Assembly: GCA_009392195.1 (NCBI GenBank) | Contig: VFGY01000016.1 | Span: 1-64,000, forward strand | Length of the DNA: 64,000 bases | Reading direction: 5' to 3' | Origin: SAR202 cluster bacterium | Lineage (GTDB): Bacteria; Chloroflexota; Dehalococcoidia; Lucifugimonadales; OSU-TB39 | In this document: piece after piece, positions 1 to 9,742 of the stretch | Position numbering within the stretch: the first letter of the stretch is position 1 | Layout of the letters: every line of letters begins with the position of its first letter | The notes under the pieces: model-generated | The model's database searches: none | The model's input: only the letters and a program-made list of their open reading frames with translations | Told to the model about the DNA's origin: nothing | Position numbers and translations under genes: made by a program

Positions 1-31
1 TTCTTGGCCCTTTAAGTGTAGCTACAATCAT
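1..31 (-). CDS. possible 5' end of a CDS running off the window (MIVATLKGPR...)
   Basis: Minus-strand ATG at 31 preceded by GGAG with 8-nt spacing; open to the window edge; product unknown. Confidence 0.3.
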   Translation of the reverse strand, partial: MIVATLKGPR

Positions 32-72
32 ACTTGATACTCCAAAATTGTTATCCTGAATTATATTAGCGA

Positions 73-1449
73 TTATCTTTTTGAGTATCTCCTTGAAGAA
101 GATTTTTTCTTGTTTCTATAGTCGGGAGCTTTTATGGGTACTACTTGTGAGATATACCCATCTTGAACTCGTGAGGTGATTGGGTCAAGTTCGTCTTTAA
201 AATCAAGCATACTGGTGATAACAGTTGGTAATCTTGAATTGTGTCTATGAACTATTATTTGATAGAGTTTTTCTATAGCCCATGTACTACTTCTTTCTTT
301 ACCAAGATCATCCAGTATTAATAAGCTAGCATTTTTAACTTCGTCGAAAAGCGTGTCATATTGCACATCGCTTTGTGGGTTATATGTGAACCTTAAATGG
401 TCCATAAGTTCTGGTACAAATGCGAAAAATACGTTCGAATTGTTTTTAATTTGTTCAACTGCTATTGCTATAGCCAAATGGGTTTTCCCTACTCCCGTTT
501 CGCCGTAAAGGGTTAGCCATCCATCAGGATTTTGAGCAAAAGATTGGGATGACTTTAATGCAGCGGATAAACTTGAATATTGATCACTTGTCAAATTTTG
601 ACGTTCTAATATGAAATTTCCAAATGTCATTGTTTTTTGCATTGCTATTGGTATGTCTCCAATACTAGTCGTAGTTTTGGAAATAGTTTTGCTTAAATCT
701 ATAATTTTCCCATTGTTAGTGTCTTTTATCCTAGACAAAATATATGGGTCAAATTTAGATAGATTTTCACCGATTGTGATTACAGTTGGGAGTTCTAAAT
801 TGTATCTGTAATTAAGTATCTGTCTTAATTTTTCTTGAGCCCAAGGTGAACTTATTTGTAATCCAAGGTCATCAAGTATTAAATATGGGGTGTTTTTGAC
901 TTGTTCAAATAATTCGCTATATGAAGTATCACTGGTAGGATGGAATGTAGATTTAAGATGATCAACAAGGTCTGGAACATGTACGAAAAGTACCAAATGG
1001 CCTTTATCAATAATTGAATGACCGATGGCTGATGCCAAATGGGTTTTACCACTTCCATGGGGTCCTGTTAAGATCAGCCAGCCTTTAAGACTATCTGTAT
1101 ACTTTTTTATCTCAGTTAAAGATTTCAAGTATTCTAAGTTAACTGTGGTATCAGATTTCCAATAATCATCTTTTAATGTTTCGAACTTAAACCTTTTTAA
1201 ACTTTCCAAATTGCTGTATCTATACAATTTTTTTGTTTTTTCCGTGTCAATTTTAGTGGATTGACAACTGCATATAAGGATTTCTCCAAAATCTTGATGA
1301 CCAACCGGAACATTTTTAGTTTGCCATCCTACGCCATTGCATTCTGGACATGGGTTGTTTTTTTTAGGTATTAAACTTTCGTTTGATTTATTATCTTCTG
1401 AAGTATTGGTTATAGCCACTTTTTTTAGAATTTTCCCCAATTCTTCCAT
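73..1449 (-). CDS. DnaC/IstB-like helicase loader with two tandem AAA+ ATPase domains and N-terminal Cys cluster
   Basis: Two Walker A motifs (GPHGSGKTH, GETGVGKTH), two Walker B motifs (YLILDDLG, LLILDDLG), CPEC...CSC N-terminus; next to dnaB and DnaD-like gene. Confidence 0.85.
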   Translation of the reverse strand: MEELGKILKKVAITNTSEDNKSNESLIPKKNNPCPECNGVGWQTKNVPVGHQDFGEILICSCQSTKIDTEKTKKLYRYSNLESLKRFKFETLKDDYWKSDTTVNLEYLKSLTEIKKYTDSLKGWLILTGPHGSGKTHLASAIGHSIIDKGHLVLFVHVPDLVDHLKSTFHPTSDTSYSELFEQVKNTPYLILDDLGLQISSPWAQEKLRQILNYRYNLELPTVITIGENLSKFDPYILSRIKDTNNGKIIDLSKTISKTTTSIGDIPIAMQKTMTFGNFILERQNLTSDQYSSLSAALKSSQSFAQNPDGWLTLYGETGVGKTHLAIAIAVEQIKNNSNVFFAFVPELMDHLRFTYNPQSDVQYDTLFDEVKNASLLILDDLGKERSSTWAIEKLYQIIVHRHNSRLPTVITSMLDFKDELDPITSRVQDGYISQVVPIKAPDYRNKKKSSSRRYSKR

Positions 1450-2068
1450 CGTTTTTACCCTCCCTATACCAATTTTCTAATATGGTTTTAATATAATTCC
1501 AACTTCTCTTGTTCCTAAGCACAGATTCTTTGAAAGCACTGGTTATCCATGGATGGGGATAAGTTGTTTCAGCAATTTTCAGTTCATCTGCAATAATTGG
1601 GTTTAGAGTACCGATATTATCTTCATAAAGTTTGAAAATATTTGGTGATTCTTTTGGGCTATCTCCGTTAGGTTGTAAAACGGATTCAGATTTATCTAGG
1701 TTTTTAATTTTGTTAAGCATTGTTATATTTCTAGTGGTGTTGAGTGCTATTACAATACTGCTTGATTGATCTATATTTATTTCATGACATACAAAAAGAT
1801 TGAGGAATTGTGGCTTATTTAACATTGATAGACAAACGGTATGTGGTTCGGCGCCTGTTTGGGAGATAATCGTATTTACTAATTTGTCTCCTGTAATTTC
1901 TTCTATGGTAATGTATTTTGGGACCCTCTTTACTTGATTTATCATCCAAATAATCCGCAAAATGAATTTTAAGTCGTTTATTTCTTCGACTTCATCCAAT
2001 AATTTCCCAAATACCAAATTAGGGATTGGAGTGTATCTTATTTCTTTGGATATATTCGTAGATGACAT
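1391..2068 (-). CDS. DnaD-like replication initiation protein
   Basis: C-terminal DnaB/DnaD-type segment (WITSAFKESVLRNKRSWNYIKTILENWYREG); likely start MSSTNISKE inside the longer ORF. Confidence 0.75.
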   Translation of the reverse strand: MSSTNISKEIRYTPIPNLVFGKLLDEVEEINDLKFILRIIWMINQVKRVPKYITIEEITGDKLVNTIISQTGAEPHTVCLSMLNKPQFLNLFVCHEINIDQSSSIVIALNTTRNITMLNKIKNLDKSESVLQPNGDSPKESPNIFKLYEDNIGTLNPIIADELKIAETTYPHPWITSAFKESVLRNKRSWNYIKTILENWYREGKNDGRIGENSKKSGYNQYFRR

Positions 2069-2078
2069 TGTGAAGTAT

Positions 2079-3443
2079 TTATGGATTAGTGTTCGGGTAT
2101 TGTAGGCTGTCAAATTTTACAACGTCTCTGTTGAAATATAGTGGAACTGTACCGGTTGGACCATTTCTATGCTTCGCTATGATTATTTCCGCTATATTTT
2201 CGGGGTAAGGCTCTGTGGGGTTGGATTTTTCCCACTCTTCTCGATTTGAATAAACATCTTCTCGGTAAATGAAAGCAACGATATCAGCATCTTGTTCGAT
2301 ACTTCCACTTTCCCTTAAGTCAGATAAAATTGGGCGATGAGATTGGCGTTGCTCGGGCGCTCTACTTAATTGGGAACACGCTATAACAGGTACCTGTAAA
2401 TCTCTAGCTATACCTTTAATTGACCTAGAAAAATCACCCATTTCCTGCACTCTATTGTCGCTTCTTCCAGTACTACTACTCATCAATTGTAAGTAGTCTA
2501 TTATCAATAGGTCTAGCCCTCTTTCTGATTGTAGTCTCCTAGCTTTACTTCTTATTTCTACTACTCCTTGTATGGGAGTATCATCAATATAGATTTGTAG
2601 TTGGGATAATTTTCCTATAGCGTCTATGATTCTGTCAGCTTCTTGTTCACTGTATACCCCAATACGGAGTCTGTGGCTATCAACATTTGCATCACTGGAA
2701 AGCATTCTTACAGCTATTTGTTCAGCACTCATTTCAAGACTGAATATACCGACCTTGGCTCCGTTTTCTGAAGCATGCCTTGCAATATTAAAAGCGAGAG
2801 TACTTTTGCCTAAACTTGGTCTTGCTGCTACTACAATCATGTCAGATCTTTGTAGACCATTTCCTAACATTTTATCGATGTCACTGAAGCCTGTTGGGAT
2901 TGTTGTTAGTTCATCTTCTGAATCCTGGGATTGTGTTTGTTCAAGATGGTCATCTAAAACTTCTCTAATATGTACAAAATCTCGCGTACTTCTACCTTGT
3001 CGTACTTGATATAAAAGTTCTTCTGCTTTACGAATTGCTGTATCGGTATTTGCTGGACTTTCATATCCTATTTCGGCTATATCGCTAGCGGCTGATATGA
3101 GTTTTCTCATTATGGACGCTCGATGAACTATTTCACCATAATGTTCGACATGTACTGAGGTTGGAACTGATTCTACGAGATGTATAAGATATTGATTACC
3201 ACCCATTTCTTCAAAGATATTTAGCCTAGATAATTCATGGGCCAAAGATATTTGATTAATTGGCTCACCTCTATCAAATAGCAAAATACAGGATTCAAAA
3301 CATGACCTTAACTTAGCCTGATAAAAATCTTCAGGCTTAAGAAAATTGGATATTTTTGAAATGGCATTTGGATCAATAATTAGTGAACCAATTATCGCTT
3401 CCTCGGCACTGGGATCATGAGGTAAAAGTCTATCAGTATACAC
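2079..3443 (-). CDS. dnaB: replicative DNA helicase DnaB
   Basis: PHDPSAEEAIIGSLI N-terminus, ARPSLGKSTLAFN Walker A, LLIIDYLQLM, SDLRESGSIEQDAD. Confidence 0.97.
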   Translation of the reverse strand: MYTDRLLPHDPSAEEAIIGSLIIDPNAISKISNFLKPEDFYQAKLRSCFESCILLFDRGEPINQISLAHELSRLNIFEEMGGNQYLIHLVESVPTSVHVEHYGEIVHRASIMRKLISAASDIAEIGYESPANTDTAIRKAEELLYQVRQGRSTRDFVHIREVLDDHLEQTQSQDSEDELTTIPTGFSDIDKMLGNGLQRSDMIVVAARPSLGKSTLAFNIARHASENGAKVGIFSLEMSAEQIAVRMLSSDANVDSHRLRIGVYSEQEADRIIDAIGKLSQLQIYIDDTPIQGVVEIRSKARRLQSERGLDLLIIDYLQLMSSSTGRSDNRVQEMGDFSRSIKGIARDLQVPVIACSQLSRAPEQRQSHRPILSDLRESGSIEQDADIVAFIYREDVYSNREEWEKSNPTEPYPENIAEIIIAKHRNGPTGTVPLYFNRDVVKFDSLQYPNTNP

Positions 3444-3572
3444 TTATGTGCAACCCCTAATTTTGGATTAGCGAACTACGATTTAACTATCTTTTTTGCT
3501 GATAAGTCAACCGTTTTTAATGCCAACAAGTTCGTTCAGAAAGTTGGATGTCAGGTTTATTATATATAACCG

Positions 3573-4184
3573 TTAGTTTTCCTCAACTGCCTCTTGATTT
3601 TCATCATTTTCGGCAGAGGTTCCTTCATTTTCCGCGGCAATATCCTCTGAATCTACGTTTGTTTCGTTAGGTTCTTCTGGAGTCTCATCTTCAGTTTGTT
3701 CTTTAGAAAGACTTTCTTCAAATTCTTCAGCAGTGATATCTTCAGGATGAACTAACAAAGAAATTTTAGCTTGTACTTCTTGATGTAAGTTGAGATCTAT
3801 GTCGAAAATGCCAAGTTGCCTAATACTTTCAGGTAAAATTATCATTTTCCTTTCAATATCTTTAGAACAAAGAGCAGTTAACTCTGACGCAATCATATTG
3901 TTTGTTACAGAACCATAGAGTTTTCCTGTGGGACCAGACCTCATCGGCAAATTTACTCTCATTCCGTCTATTTCACTAGCCAACTCTTTCATGTCATTTA
4001 ATCTTTGGATTCTGTTCTTGTCAGCTTCAACTTTTAATTTTGGAATACGCTCCAATGATGATTTTGTAGCAAGGACAGCGATATTTTTGGGCAGAAGATA
4101 GTTTTTTGCGAATCCTCTTTTTACTTCTTTCACATCGCCACCATGCGCAACACCTTCTACATCTTCTAAAAACAAAACTTTCAT
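3573..4184 (-). CDS. rplI: 50S ribosomal protein L9 with acidic C-terminal extension
   Basis: MKVLFLEDVEGVAHGGDVKEVKRGFAKNYLLPKNIA. Confidence 0.95.
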   Translation of the reverse strand: MKVLFLEDVEGVAHGGDVKEVKRGFAKNYLLPKNIAVLATKSSLERIPKLKVEADKNRIQRLNDMKELASEIDGMRVNLPMRSGPTGKLYGSVTNNMIASELTALCSKDIERKMIILPESIRQLGIFDIDLNLHQEVQAKISLLVHPEDITAEEFEESLSKEQTEDETPEEPNETNVDSEDIAAENEGTSAENDENQEAVEEN

Positions 4185-4337
4185 TCTAAATCCTAGTATT
4201 TATATTAGTGTATAATTAAACGAGCATTACTTTTTTCAAAAATAATATTATACCATGTGGAATTAAGATAAGCATGGTGTAAATTTTTGGGATTAGAAAT
4301 AACATGGTTGGTTAAATTTATTATAATAATCCTTCCG

Positions 4338-4367
4338 TTGACATAAAGTTTACACACAATATAGAAT
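4338..4367 (+). promoter_or_regulatory. candidate sigma70-type promoter for rpsP operon
   Basis: TTGACA at 4338-4343, TATAGA at 4360 (16-nt spacer) or TAGAAT at 4362 (18-nt spacer). Confidence 0.5.
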
Positions 4368-4422
4368 TTCTTTGGTCAAATTTTGGTTTGCCAATGAGAT
4401 AAAAACAAAGAGGTTATATCTA

Positions 4423-4674
4423 ATGTTGAGAATTAGGTTGAGGCGTACGGGAGCAAAAAAACATCCTAGCTATAGGGTAGTTGTGGCTGATATTAGGGCT
4501 GCCAGAGATGGTAGTTTCGTGGATTATCTAGGCAATTATGATCCAATGACAGATCCTCCCACTGTTAACATAGATCGAGAAAAATTTGATGATTGGGTTA
4601 GTAAAGGAGCTCGGCCTTCAGACTCAGTTGCTAGTTTGATAAAAACTTTAGAATCTTCAAAAGGTGAAAGTTGA
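4423..4674 (+). CDS. rpsP: 30S ribosomal protein S16
   Basis: MLRIRLRRTGAKKHPSYRVVVADIRAARDGSFVDYLGNYDP; start inside longer ORF. Confidence 0.96.
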   Translation: MLRIRLRRTGAKKHPSYRVVVADIRAARDGSFVDYLGNYDPMTDPPTVNIDREKFDDWVSKGARPSDSVASLIKTLESSKGES

Positions 4675-4675
4675 T

Positions 4676-4906
4676 ATGAAGGATTTGGTTGAATATATTG
4701 CGAAGTCAATAGCCAGTAAACCCGAAGAGGTTACTGTAACTGAAGAAACTAATGATGAAGAAGTGACTTTAATAAAGCTTGAGGTTGCACCAGAGGATAA
4801 AGGTAAAGTTATAGGGCGTCAAGGAAGAGTTGCGCAGTCTATTAGGTTGTTGTTGAGAGTATCTGCTGTAAAAAATGGGACGAAAGCAATATTAGAAATA
4901 GTGTAG
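4676..4906 (+). CDS. khpA: KH-domain RNA-binding protein (KhpA/YlqC family)
   Basis: MKDLVEYIAKSI... GKVIGRQGRVAQSIR KH motif; between rpsP and rimM as in many bacteria. Confidence 0.92.
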   Translation: MKDLVEYIAKSIASKPEEVTVTEETNDEEVTLIKLEVAPEDKGKVIGRQGRVAQSIRLLLRVSAVKNGTKAILEIV

Positions 4907-4993
4907 AGTAACTTCCGCTTTTTCTAATATAAAAACTCATGCTTGTTTGTATTGAATTGTAGTCCAACTTGAATCTTAACGGATAGATTTGAA

Positions 4994-5500
4994 ATGAAAC
5001 ACCGAATCCAAAGTGATTCACAATTGGTAGTGGTGGGTGTAGTAATTGGATTTTGGAAATTAGATGGCCACATTAAAATTAAACCACTAACTTCTAATCA
5101 TCATCGGTTCGATATTGGGAATATTGTAATTATTGAGAACAGAAAATTCAAAATTACAAGCTCAATAAAAAATAAAAACAACCTTGTCTATGTTAAATTT
5201 GCTGGTGTTTCTACGCGTTCAGATGTCGAAGGTTTTTATCGCAAGAATATTTATATTGGTATTGAACAAATAGATGAATTGCCTGACGGTACATTTTATT
5301 ATTTTCAATTAATTGGGATAGAAGTTTGGACCCATAAGGAAGTTTTGTTGGGCAATATTGTAGAAATTTTGAAGTCTTCTGCTAATGATGTATTCGTTGT
5401 ACAAAATGAATCTGGGAATGAGACTTTAATACCCGCAGTTAAAGAAACCATTTTAGATGTAGATGTTAAATCAAATAAAATGTTGGTTAAATATATTTAA
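4994..5500 (+). CDS. rimM: ribosome maturation factor RimM
   Basis: GVVIGFWKLDGHIKIKPLT; DGTFYYFQLIGIEVWT; LIPAVKETILDVD; synteny with rpsP. Confidence 0.88.
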   Translation: MKHRIQSDSQLVVVGVVIGFWKLDGHIKIKPLTSNHHRFDIGNIVIIENRKFKITSSIKNKNNLVYVKFAGVSTRSDVEGFYRKNIYIGIEQIDELPDGTFYYFQLIGIEVWTHKEVLLGNIVEILKSSANDVFVVQNESGNETLIPAVKETILDVDVKSNKMLVKYI

Positions 5501-5602
5501 ATCTCAAAAAAAATCTAATAAGAAATAATCTTTTTTAACTTGGATATATGTCATAATAGAATTGGAATTCCCGTTATTTCTTTGGATATAGGAGGTACTA
5601 GG

Positions 5603-6364
5603 ATGTCTGGACATTCTAAATGGTCAACCATAAAACATAAAAAAGGTGTTACTGATGCTAGGAGAGGTAAATTATTTACCAAATTAGCTAAAGAAATAAT
5701 TGTAGCTGCAAGGCAAGGTGGGGAGGACGTTGATAAAAATTTCAGATTAAGACTAGCTATACAAAAAGCGAAAGATAGCAATATGCCGAATGACACTATT
5801 CAGCGCGCAGTGAAAAAGGCTACTGGTTCAGGTGCAGACGGAGAACAGATGGATGAAGTCGTTTATGAAGGTTATGGACCTGGAGGTACCGCCGTTTTAA
5901 TTGAAGTATTGACAGATAATAAAAATCGTTCTGTTTCAGCTATAAGATCTACTTTTACGAAAGGTGGTGGGAATTTAGCAGAATCAGGTGCTGTTGCTTG
6001 GCAATTTGATAAAAAAGGTTTGATAGTTGTTAAATCAGATTCAACTGATGAATCAGAAGAATTGGAGCTTGTAGCGATTGATGCAGGAGCAGAAGATATC
6101 GATGCCGATGATGGATCATTGTATGTTTATACTGATATTGCTGCGATAGAATCTGTTCGCACAAAGCTGGAAGAAAATGATTTGGATATTACCACTACAG
6201 AAATATCTATGGTTCCTAAGACTACTCTACAATTGGATTCGAAAGCATCGATTCAAACAATGAGGCTTTTGGACAGTTTAGACGAAATAGATGATGTTCA
6301 AAAGGTGTATTCAAATGCTGATTATACTGATGAAGCTTTAGTGCAATACCAGAGCCAAAATTAA
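5603..6364 (+). CDS. YebC/PmpR family transcriptional regulator
   Basis: MSGHSKWSTIKHKKGVTDARRGKLFTKLAKEI; start inside longer ORF. Confidence 0.95.
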   Translation: MSGHSKWSTIKHKKGVTDARRGKLFTKLAKEIIVAARQGGEDVDKNFRLRLAIQKAKDSNMPNDTIQRAVKKATGSGADGEQMDEVVYEGYGPGGTAVLIEVLTDNKNRSVSAIRSTFTKGGGNLAESGAVAWQFDKKGLIVVKSDSTDESEELELVAIDAGAEDIDADDGSLYVYTDIAAIESVRTKLEENDLDITTTEISMVPKTTLQLDSKASIQTMRLLDSLDEIDDVQKVYSNADYTDEALVQYQSQN

Positions 6365-6393
6365 TTCTAAATATTACAGCTAGGAGTTGCGGT

Positions 6394-6894
6394 TTGCGAA
6401 TTATGGGGATAGATCCCGGTACTGTAAGGATGGGTGTGGGAATCTTGGATGAATCTGGAGATCAACTCTCTTTGGTTCATTGCGGAGTTTTAAAAGCGTC
6501 GAATTCACTAGAGATGCATTTTAGATTGAGTGAATTGTTTGACCAACTTTTTGAAATGGCCAATAAATTTAAACCAGATGAAATAGCGATAGAAAGCGTA
6601 TTTTCTAAAGTTAATTTTAAATCAGCAATATCAATAGGCCAGGCTCAGGCATTGGGTTTGATAGTTGCTGGTAAAATGGAATTACCTATTCATTTTTACA
6701 CTCCAACGCAAGTAAAAAAATCTGTAACTGATTATGGATTAGGGACTAAGCAACAAGTTCAAGATACGCTGAAATTAATTTTTGGGATAGAAGAAGATTT
6801 AGGTTTATATGATGCATCAGATGCTTTAGCTGTAGGTGTGTGCCACGCAAATTCTATACGATTTAATGAAATAATTGAAAAAGAAGTGTTTTGA
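6394..6894 (+). CDS. ruvC: crossover junction endodeoxyribonuclease RuvC
   Basis: MRIMGIDPGTVRMGVGIL; IAIESVF; DASDALAVGVCH; followed by ruvA. Confidence 0.94.
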   Translation: MRIMGIDPGTVRMGVGILDESGDQLSLVHCGVLKASNSLEMHFRLSELFDQLFEMANKFKPDEIAIESVFSKVNFKSAISIGQAQALGLIVAGKMELPIHFYTPTQVKKSVTDYGLGTKQQVQDTLKLIFGIEEDLGLYDASDALAVGVCHANSIRFNEIIEKEVF

Positions 6895-6933
6895 TTTTTA
6901 TTGGACACCATTACTTATTGAAAGGGGCCGTTT

Positions 6934-7512
6934 ATGATAACTGAACTAGAAGGTGAGTTGGTTGGATCTGGAATAGATTGGGTTGATCTGAAACTAGTGG
7001 GTGTAACGGTAAGAGTCTTTGTTCCAGAAAACACGGTAGATGGACGTAATTTAACTAATGGGTTATTGAGAGTATACACAGTTTTTGTAATCAAAGATGA
7101 TTCTCCTGTTTTGTATGGATTTAAAGATTCAGAAACACGATCTGTTTTTGATTCATTAAATAAAGTAGGTGGGATTGGTCCTAAATTGGCTTTAAGTATA
7201 TTATCTAAATTTGATTATAATTCGCTTACTGTAGCCGTAGAGAGTGGTGATGTTGACTCTTTAAGTCAAGTTCCAGGGGTTGGTAAAAGAACTGCAAGTA
7301 GAATCATGCTTGAACTTTCAGGAAAACTTCAATTGCAAAGTGATTCTGACCTAGAAACTGCTGAAGTTGAAAGTTTAGTTCAAGCTCTTACTTCCCTTGG
7401 GTATAGTAACAGTGAAGTGTTTAAAGTAATCAATTCGGGCAATATTAGTTCTTTGCCTACAGTTGAAGAGAAAATACGTGCTTGTTTAGAAATATTGAGT
7501 GCAGGTGGATAG
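6934..7512 (+). CDS. ruvA: Holliday junction branch migration protein RuvA
   Basis: VGGIGPKLALSIL, VPGVGKRTASRIMLEL helix-hairpin-helix motifs. Confidence 0.94.
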   Translation: MITELEGELVGSGIDWVDLKLVGVTVRVFVPENTVDGRNLTNGLLRVYTVFVIKDDSPVLYGFKDSETRSVFDSLNKVGGIGPKLALSILSKFDYNSLTVAVESGDVDSLSQVPGVGKRTASRIMLELSGKLQLQSDSDLETAEVESLVQALTSLGYSNSEVFKVINSGNISSLPTVEEKIRACLEILSAGG

Positions 7513-8284
7513 TTTGAATACGGAGATGGATTTATGGTCTGATATATATGATCAGGTATATCTTGATGTAAATGAAGATATTGATTTTTATGTTCAAGAA
7601 TCTATTTTAAGCGATGGATCAGTACTAGAATTAGGATGTGGTACTGGTCGGGTTACATTTCCTATTGCCAGAGAGGGTATAGATTTAATTGCAATAGATA
7701 ATTCTACCGGAATGTTGAAAATGGCTTTGGAAAAAATTAAGCATCAAGATACTTCATGCACTAACTTAGAATTTGTCAAATCAGACATGAGGAATTTTAC
7801 ATTTAACAAAAAATTTAATTTGATTATTATTCCTTTTAGAGGTTTTCAATCTTTACTCAATATCAATGATCAAATTCAAACACTTTTAAATATAAAAGAA
7901 CATTTGAATAGAGATGGTAGATTTATATTTAATGCGTTTGTTCCAAGCTCTGAGTCAATGGAGGGTCCTGAGGATATTTTATCCCACTATAAAGATGTTC
8001 AAGACGTGGAAAACGATCGCAAATTTATCATTTGGAATCAAAGCGAATATGATCAATTTAATCAAATAGTTCACACTAGAGTGGTGGTAGATGAATCTAA
8101 TAATTTGGGTGACGTAGTGAGACGTTTTTACAGAGATTTTTCTCTCCGTTATACATTTCGTTGGGAATTCTATCATTTATTGAGGTCAAATGGATTTAAA
8201 TTATTAAATCTTTATGGGGATTTTGAAAAATCTGATTTTGATGATTCGAGTACTGAGATGGTTTGGGAATTTGGTTTGGAATAG
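7499..8284 (+). CDS. class I SAM-dependent methyltransferase
   Basis: VLELGCGTGRVTFPIAREG motif I. Confidence 0.85.
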   Translation: MQVDSLNTEMDLWSDIYDQVYLDVNEDIDFYVQESILSDGSVLELGCGTGRVTFPIAREGIDLIAIDNSTGMLKMALEKIKHQDTSCTNLEFVKSDMRNFTFNKKFNLIIIPFRGFQSLLNINDQIQTLLNIKEHLNRDGRFIFNAFVPSSESMEGPEDILSHYKDVQDVENDRKFIIWNQSEYDQFNQIVHTRVVVDESNNLGDVVRRFYRDFSLRYTFRWEFYHLLRSNGFKLLNLYGDFEKSDFDDSSTEMVWEFGLE

Positions 8285-8424
8285 GTGAACTAGTACAACT
8301 TGATTATTTGATTTCCTATCTGGATTTCCCCAATCAATCTAATTGCTATTACTTATGTGAATTACGAAGCTATCCTAAATGGTAATTGAATCGTTTCAAT
8401 GGATAGAAGCTGTTTTTTAAGGAG

Positions 8425-9705
8425 ATGATTTTCATGATAAGAAATGTATATGCCATCGCCATATTTATCGTGTTACTGGTGGTTTTGGGATGTGGAGGAG
8501 TAGAAGATACATTAACAACTGAGAATATCAATCTAGTTCAAGATCCAGTTTCAACGAACATAGTTGAAATCAAAGAATCTACATACGATAGTGATAATGA
8601 AGTGGCGATTGAAGATAATTTATCGAGTCCTGAAGACCAAGTTTTAAATGAAGATGATGACACTATAGTTGGATACATCGATGTGATTGGAGCGTATGAA
8701 TTAGCCATAAATGATGTTTATAACAAAGTACTGAACTCTATAGTTCACGTAGAAGTTGAATATAAATCTTTATCTAATGCATATACTCAACAGAGAAATT
8801 CATCAAGAGGCGAAGGTTCAGGATTTGTTTGGGATAGCAAAGGACACATAGTAACGAATCACCACGTTGTTGCAAGTGCATCGTCGATTAATGTCATATT
8901 TGCTGATTATTCAGAATATGAAGCAACGTTGATTGGTAGTGACTCGGACTCTGATTTAGCTGTATTAAAATTAGTTTCCAAAAATGATCTTCCGAATCCA
9001 ATAGAACATGGAGATAGTGATATTTTAAAAGTTGGTCAGATGGCTATAGCTATAGGAGCCCCATTTGGTCAGGAATTTACTGTTACTAGCGGTATAATAA
9101 GTGCTTTAGGTAGGACCATACAGAGTGTTAGAGGTACTTTTTCAAATCCTAAAATAATCCAAACAGATGCTCCAATCAATCCAGGCAATTCTGGTGGGCC
9201 TTTGCTAGATAAATATGGCAGAGTTATCGGTATAAATTCTCAGATTGCCTCAGCTAGTGGTAGCAACGCAGGCGTTGGTTTTGTTGTGCCTATTAATACA
9301 GCGAAACTTGTTGTGCCAGAATTAATAAGTTCAGGAAAATTTGATCATCCATATCTAGGGATTTCAGGAGTAACTCTTAGAAGGCAAATTGCCGAATCTC
9401 TAGATATACCACCGAATACCAGAGGTATATTAGTAGCACAAGTTGTTCCGAATAGCCCTGCTGAAGAAGCAGGATTAAAATCCAATGAAATTAAAACCAC
9501 ATCGGGTTCGATTAATTATGTGTCAGGTGGAGATATAATTATTAGTGTTGAAGGATTTCCTATAAGATCTATGGAAGAATTACTTTCATATATGTCTGAT
9601 AACGTTAGACCAGGTGATCAAATAACACTTGAGGTTATTTCCTTTAATGGTAAGACCCGGGATGTTAACATATCAGTTGGTAGTAGGCCGAATAACCAAA
9701 CTTGA
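8425..9705 (+). CDS. HtrA/DegP-like trypsin-type serine protease with PDZ domain, lipoprotein signal
   Basis: Lipobox-like LVVLGCGG; TNHHVV, DSDSDLAVLK, NPGNSGGPLL catalytic motifs; C-terminal PDZ. Confidence 0.93.
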   Translation: MIFMIRNVYAIAIFIVLLVVLGCGGVEDTLTTENINLVQDPVSTNIVEIKESTYDSDNEVAIEDNLSSPEDQVLNEDDDTIVGYIDVIGAYELAINDVYNKVLNSIVHVEVEYKSLSNAYTQQRNSSRGEGSGFVWDSKGHIVTNHHVVASASSINVIFADYSEYEATLIGSDSDSDLAVLKLVSKNDLPNPIEHGDSDILKVGQMAIAIGAPFGQEFTVTSGIISALGRTIQSVRGTFSNPKIIQTDAPINPGNSGGPLLDKYGRVIGINSQIASASGSNAGVGFVVPINTAKLVVPELISSGKFDHPYLGISGVTLRRQIAESLDIPPNTRGILVAQVVPNSPAEEAGLKSNEIKTTSGSINYVSGGDIIISVEGFPIRSMEELLSYMSDNVRPGDQITLEVISFNGKTRDVNISVGSRPNNQT

Positions 9706-9742
9706 TAATTAAAATTTAATTGATTTATGTGACTGGTTTTAT

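Noticed and set aside
2626-3009. 127-aa plus-strand ORF
   Set aside because: Antisense to dnaB; no motif
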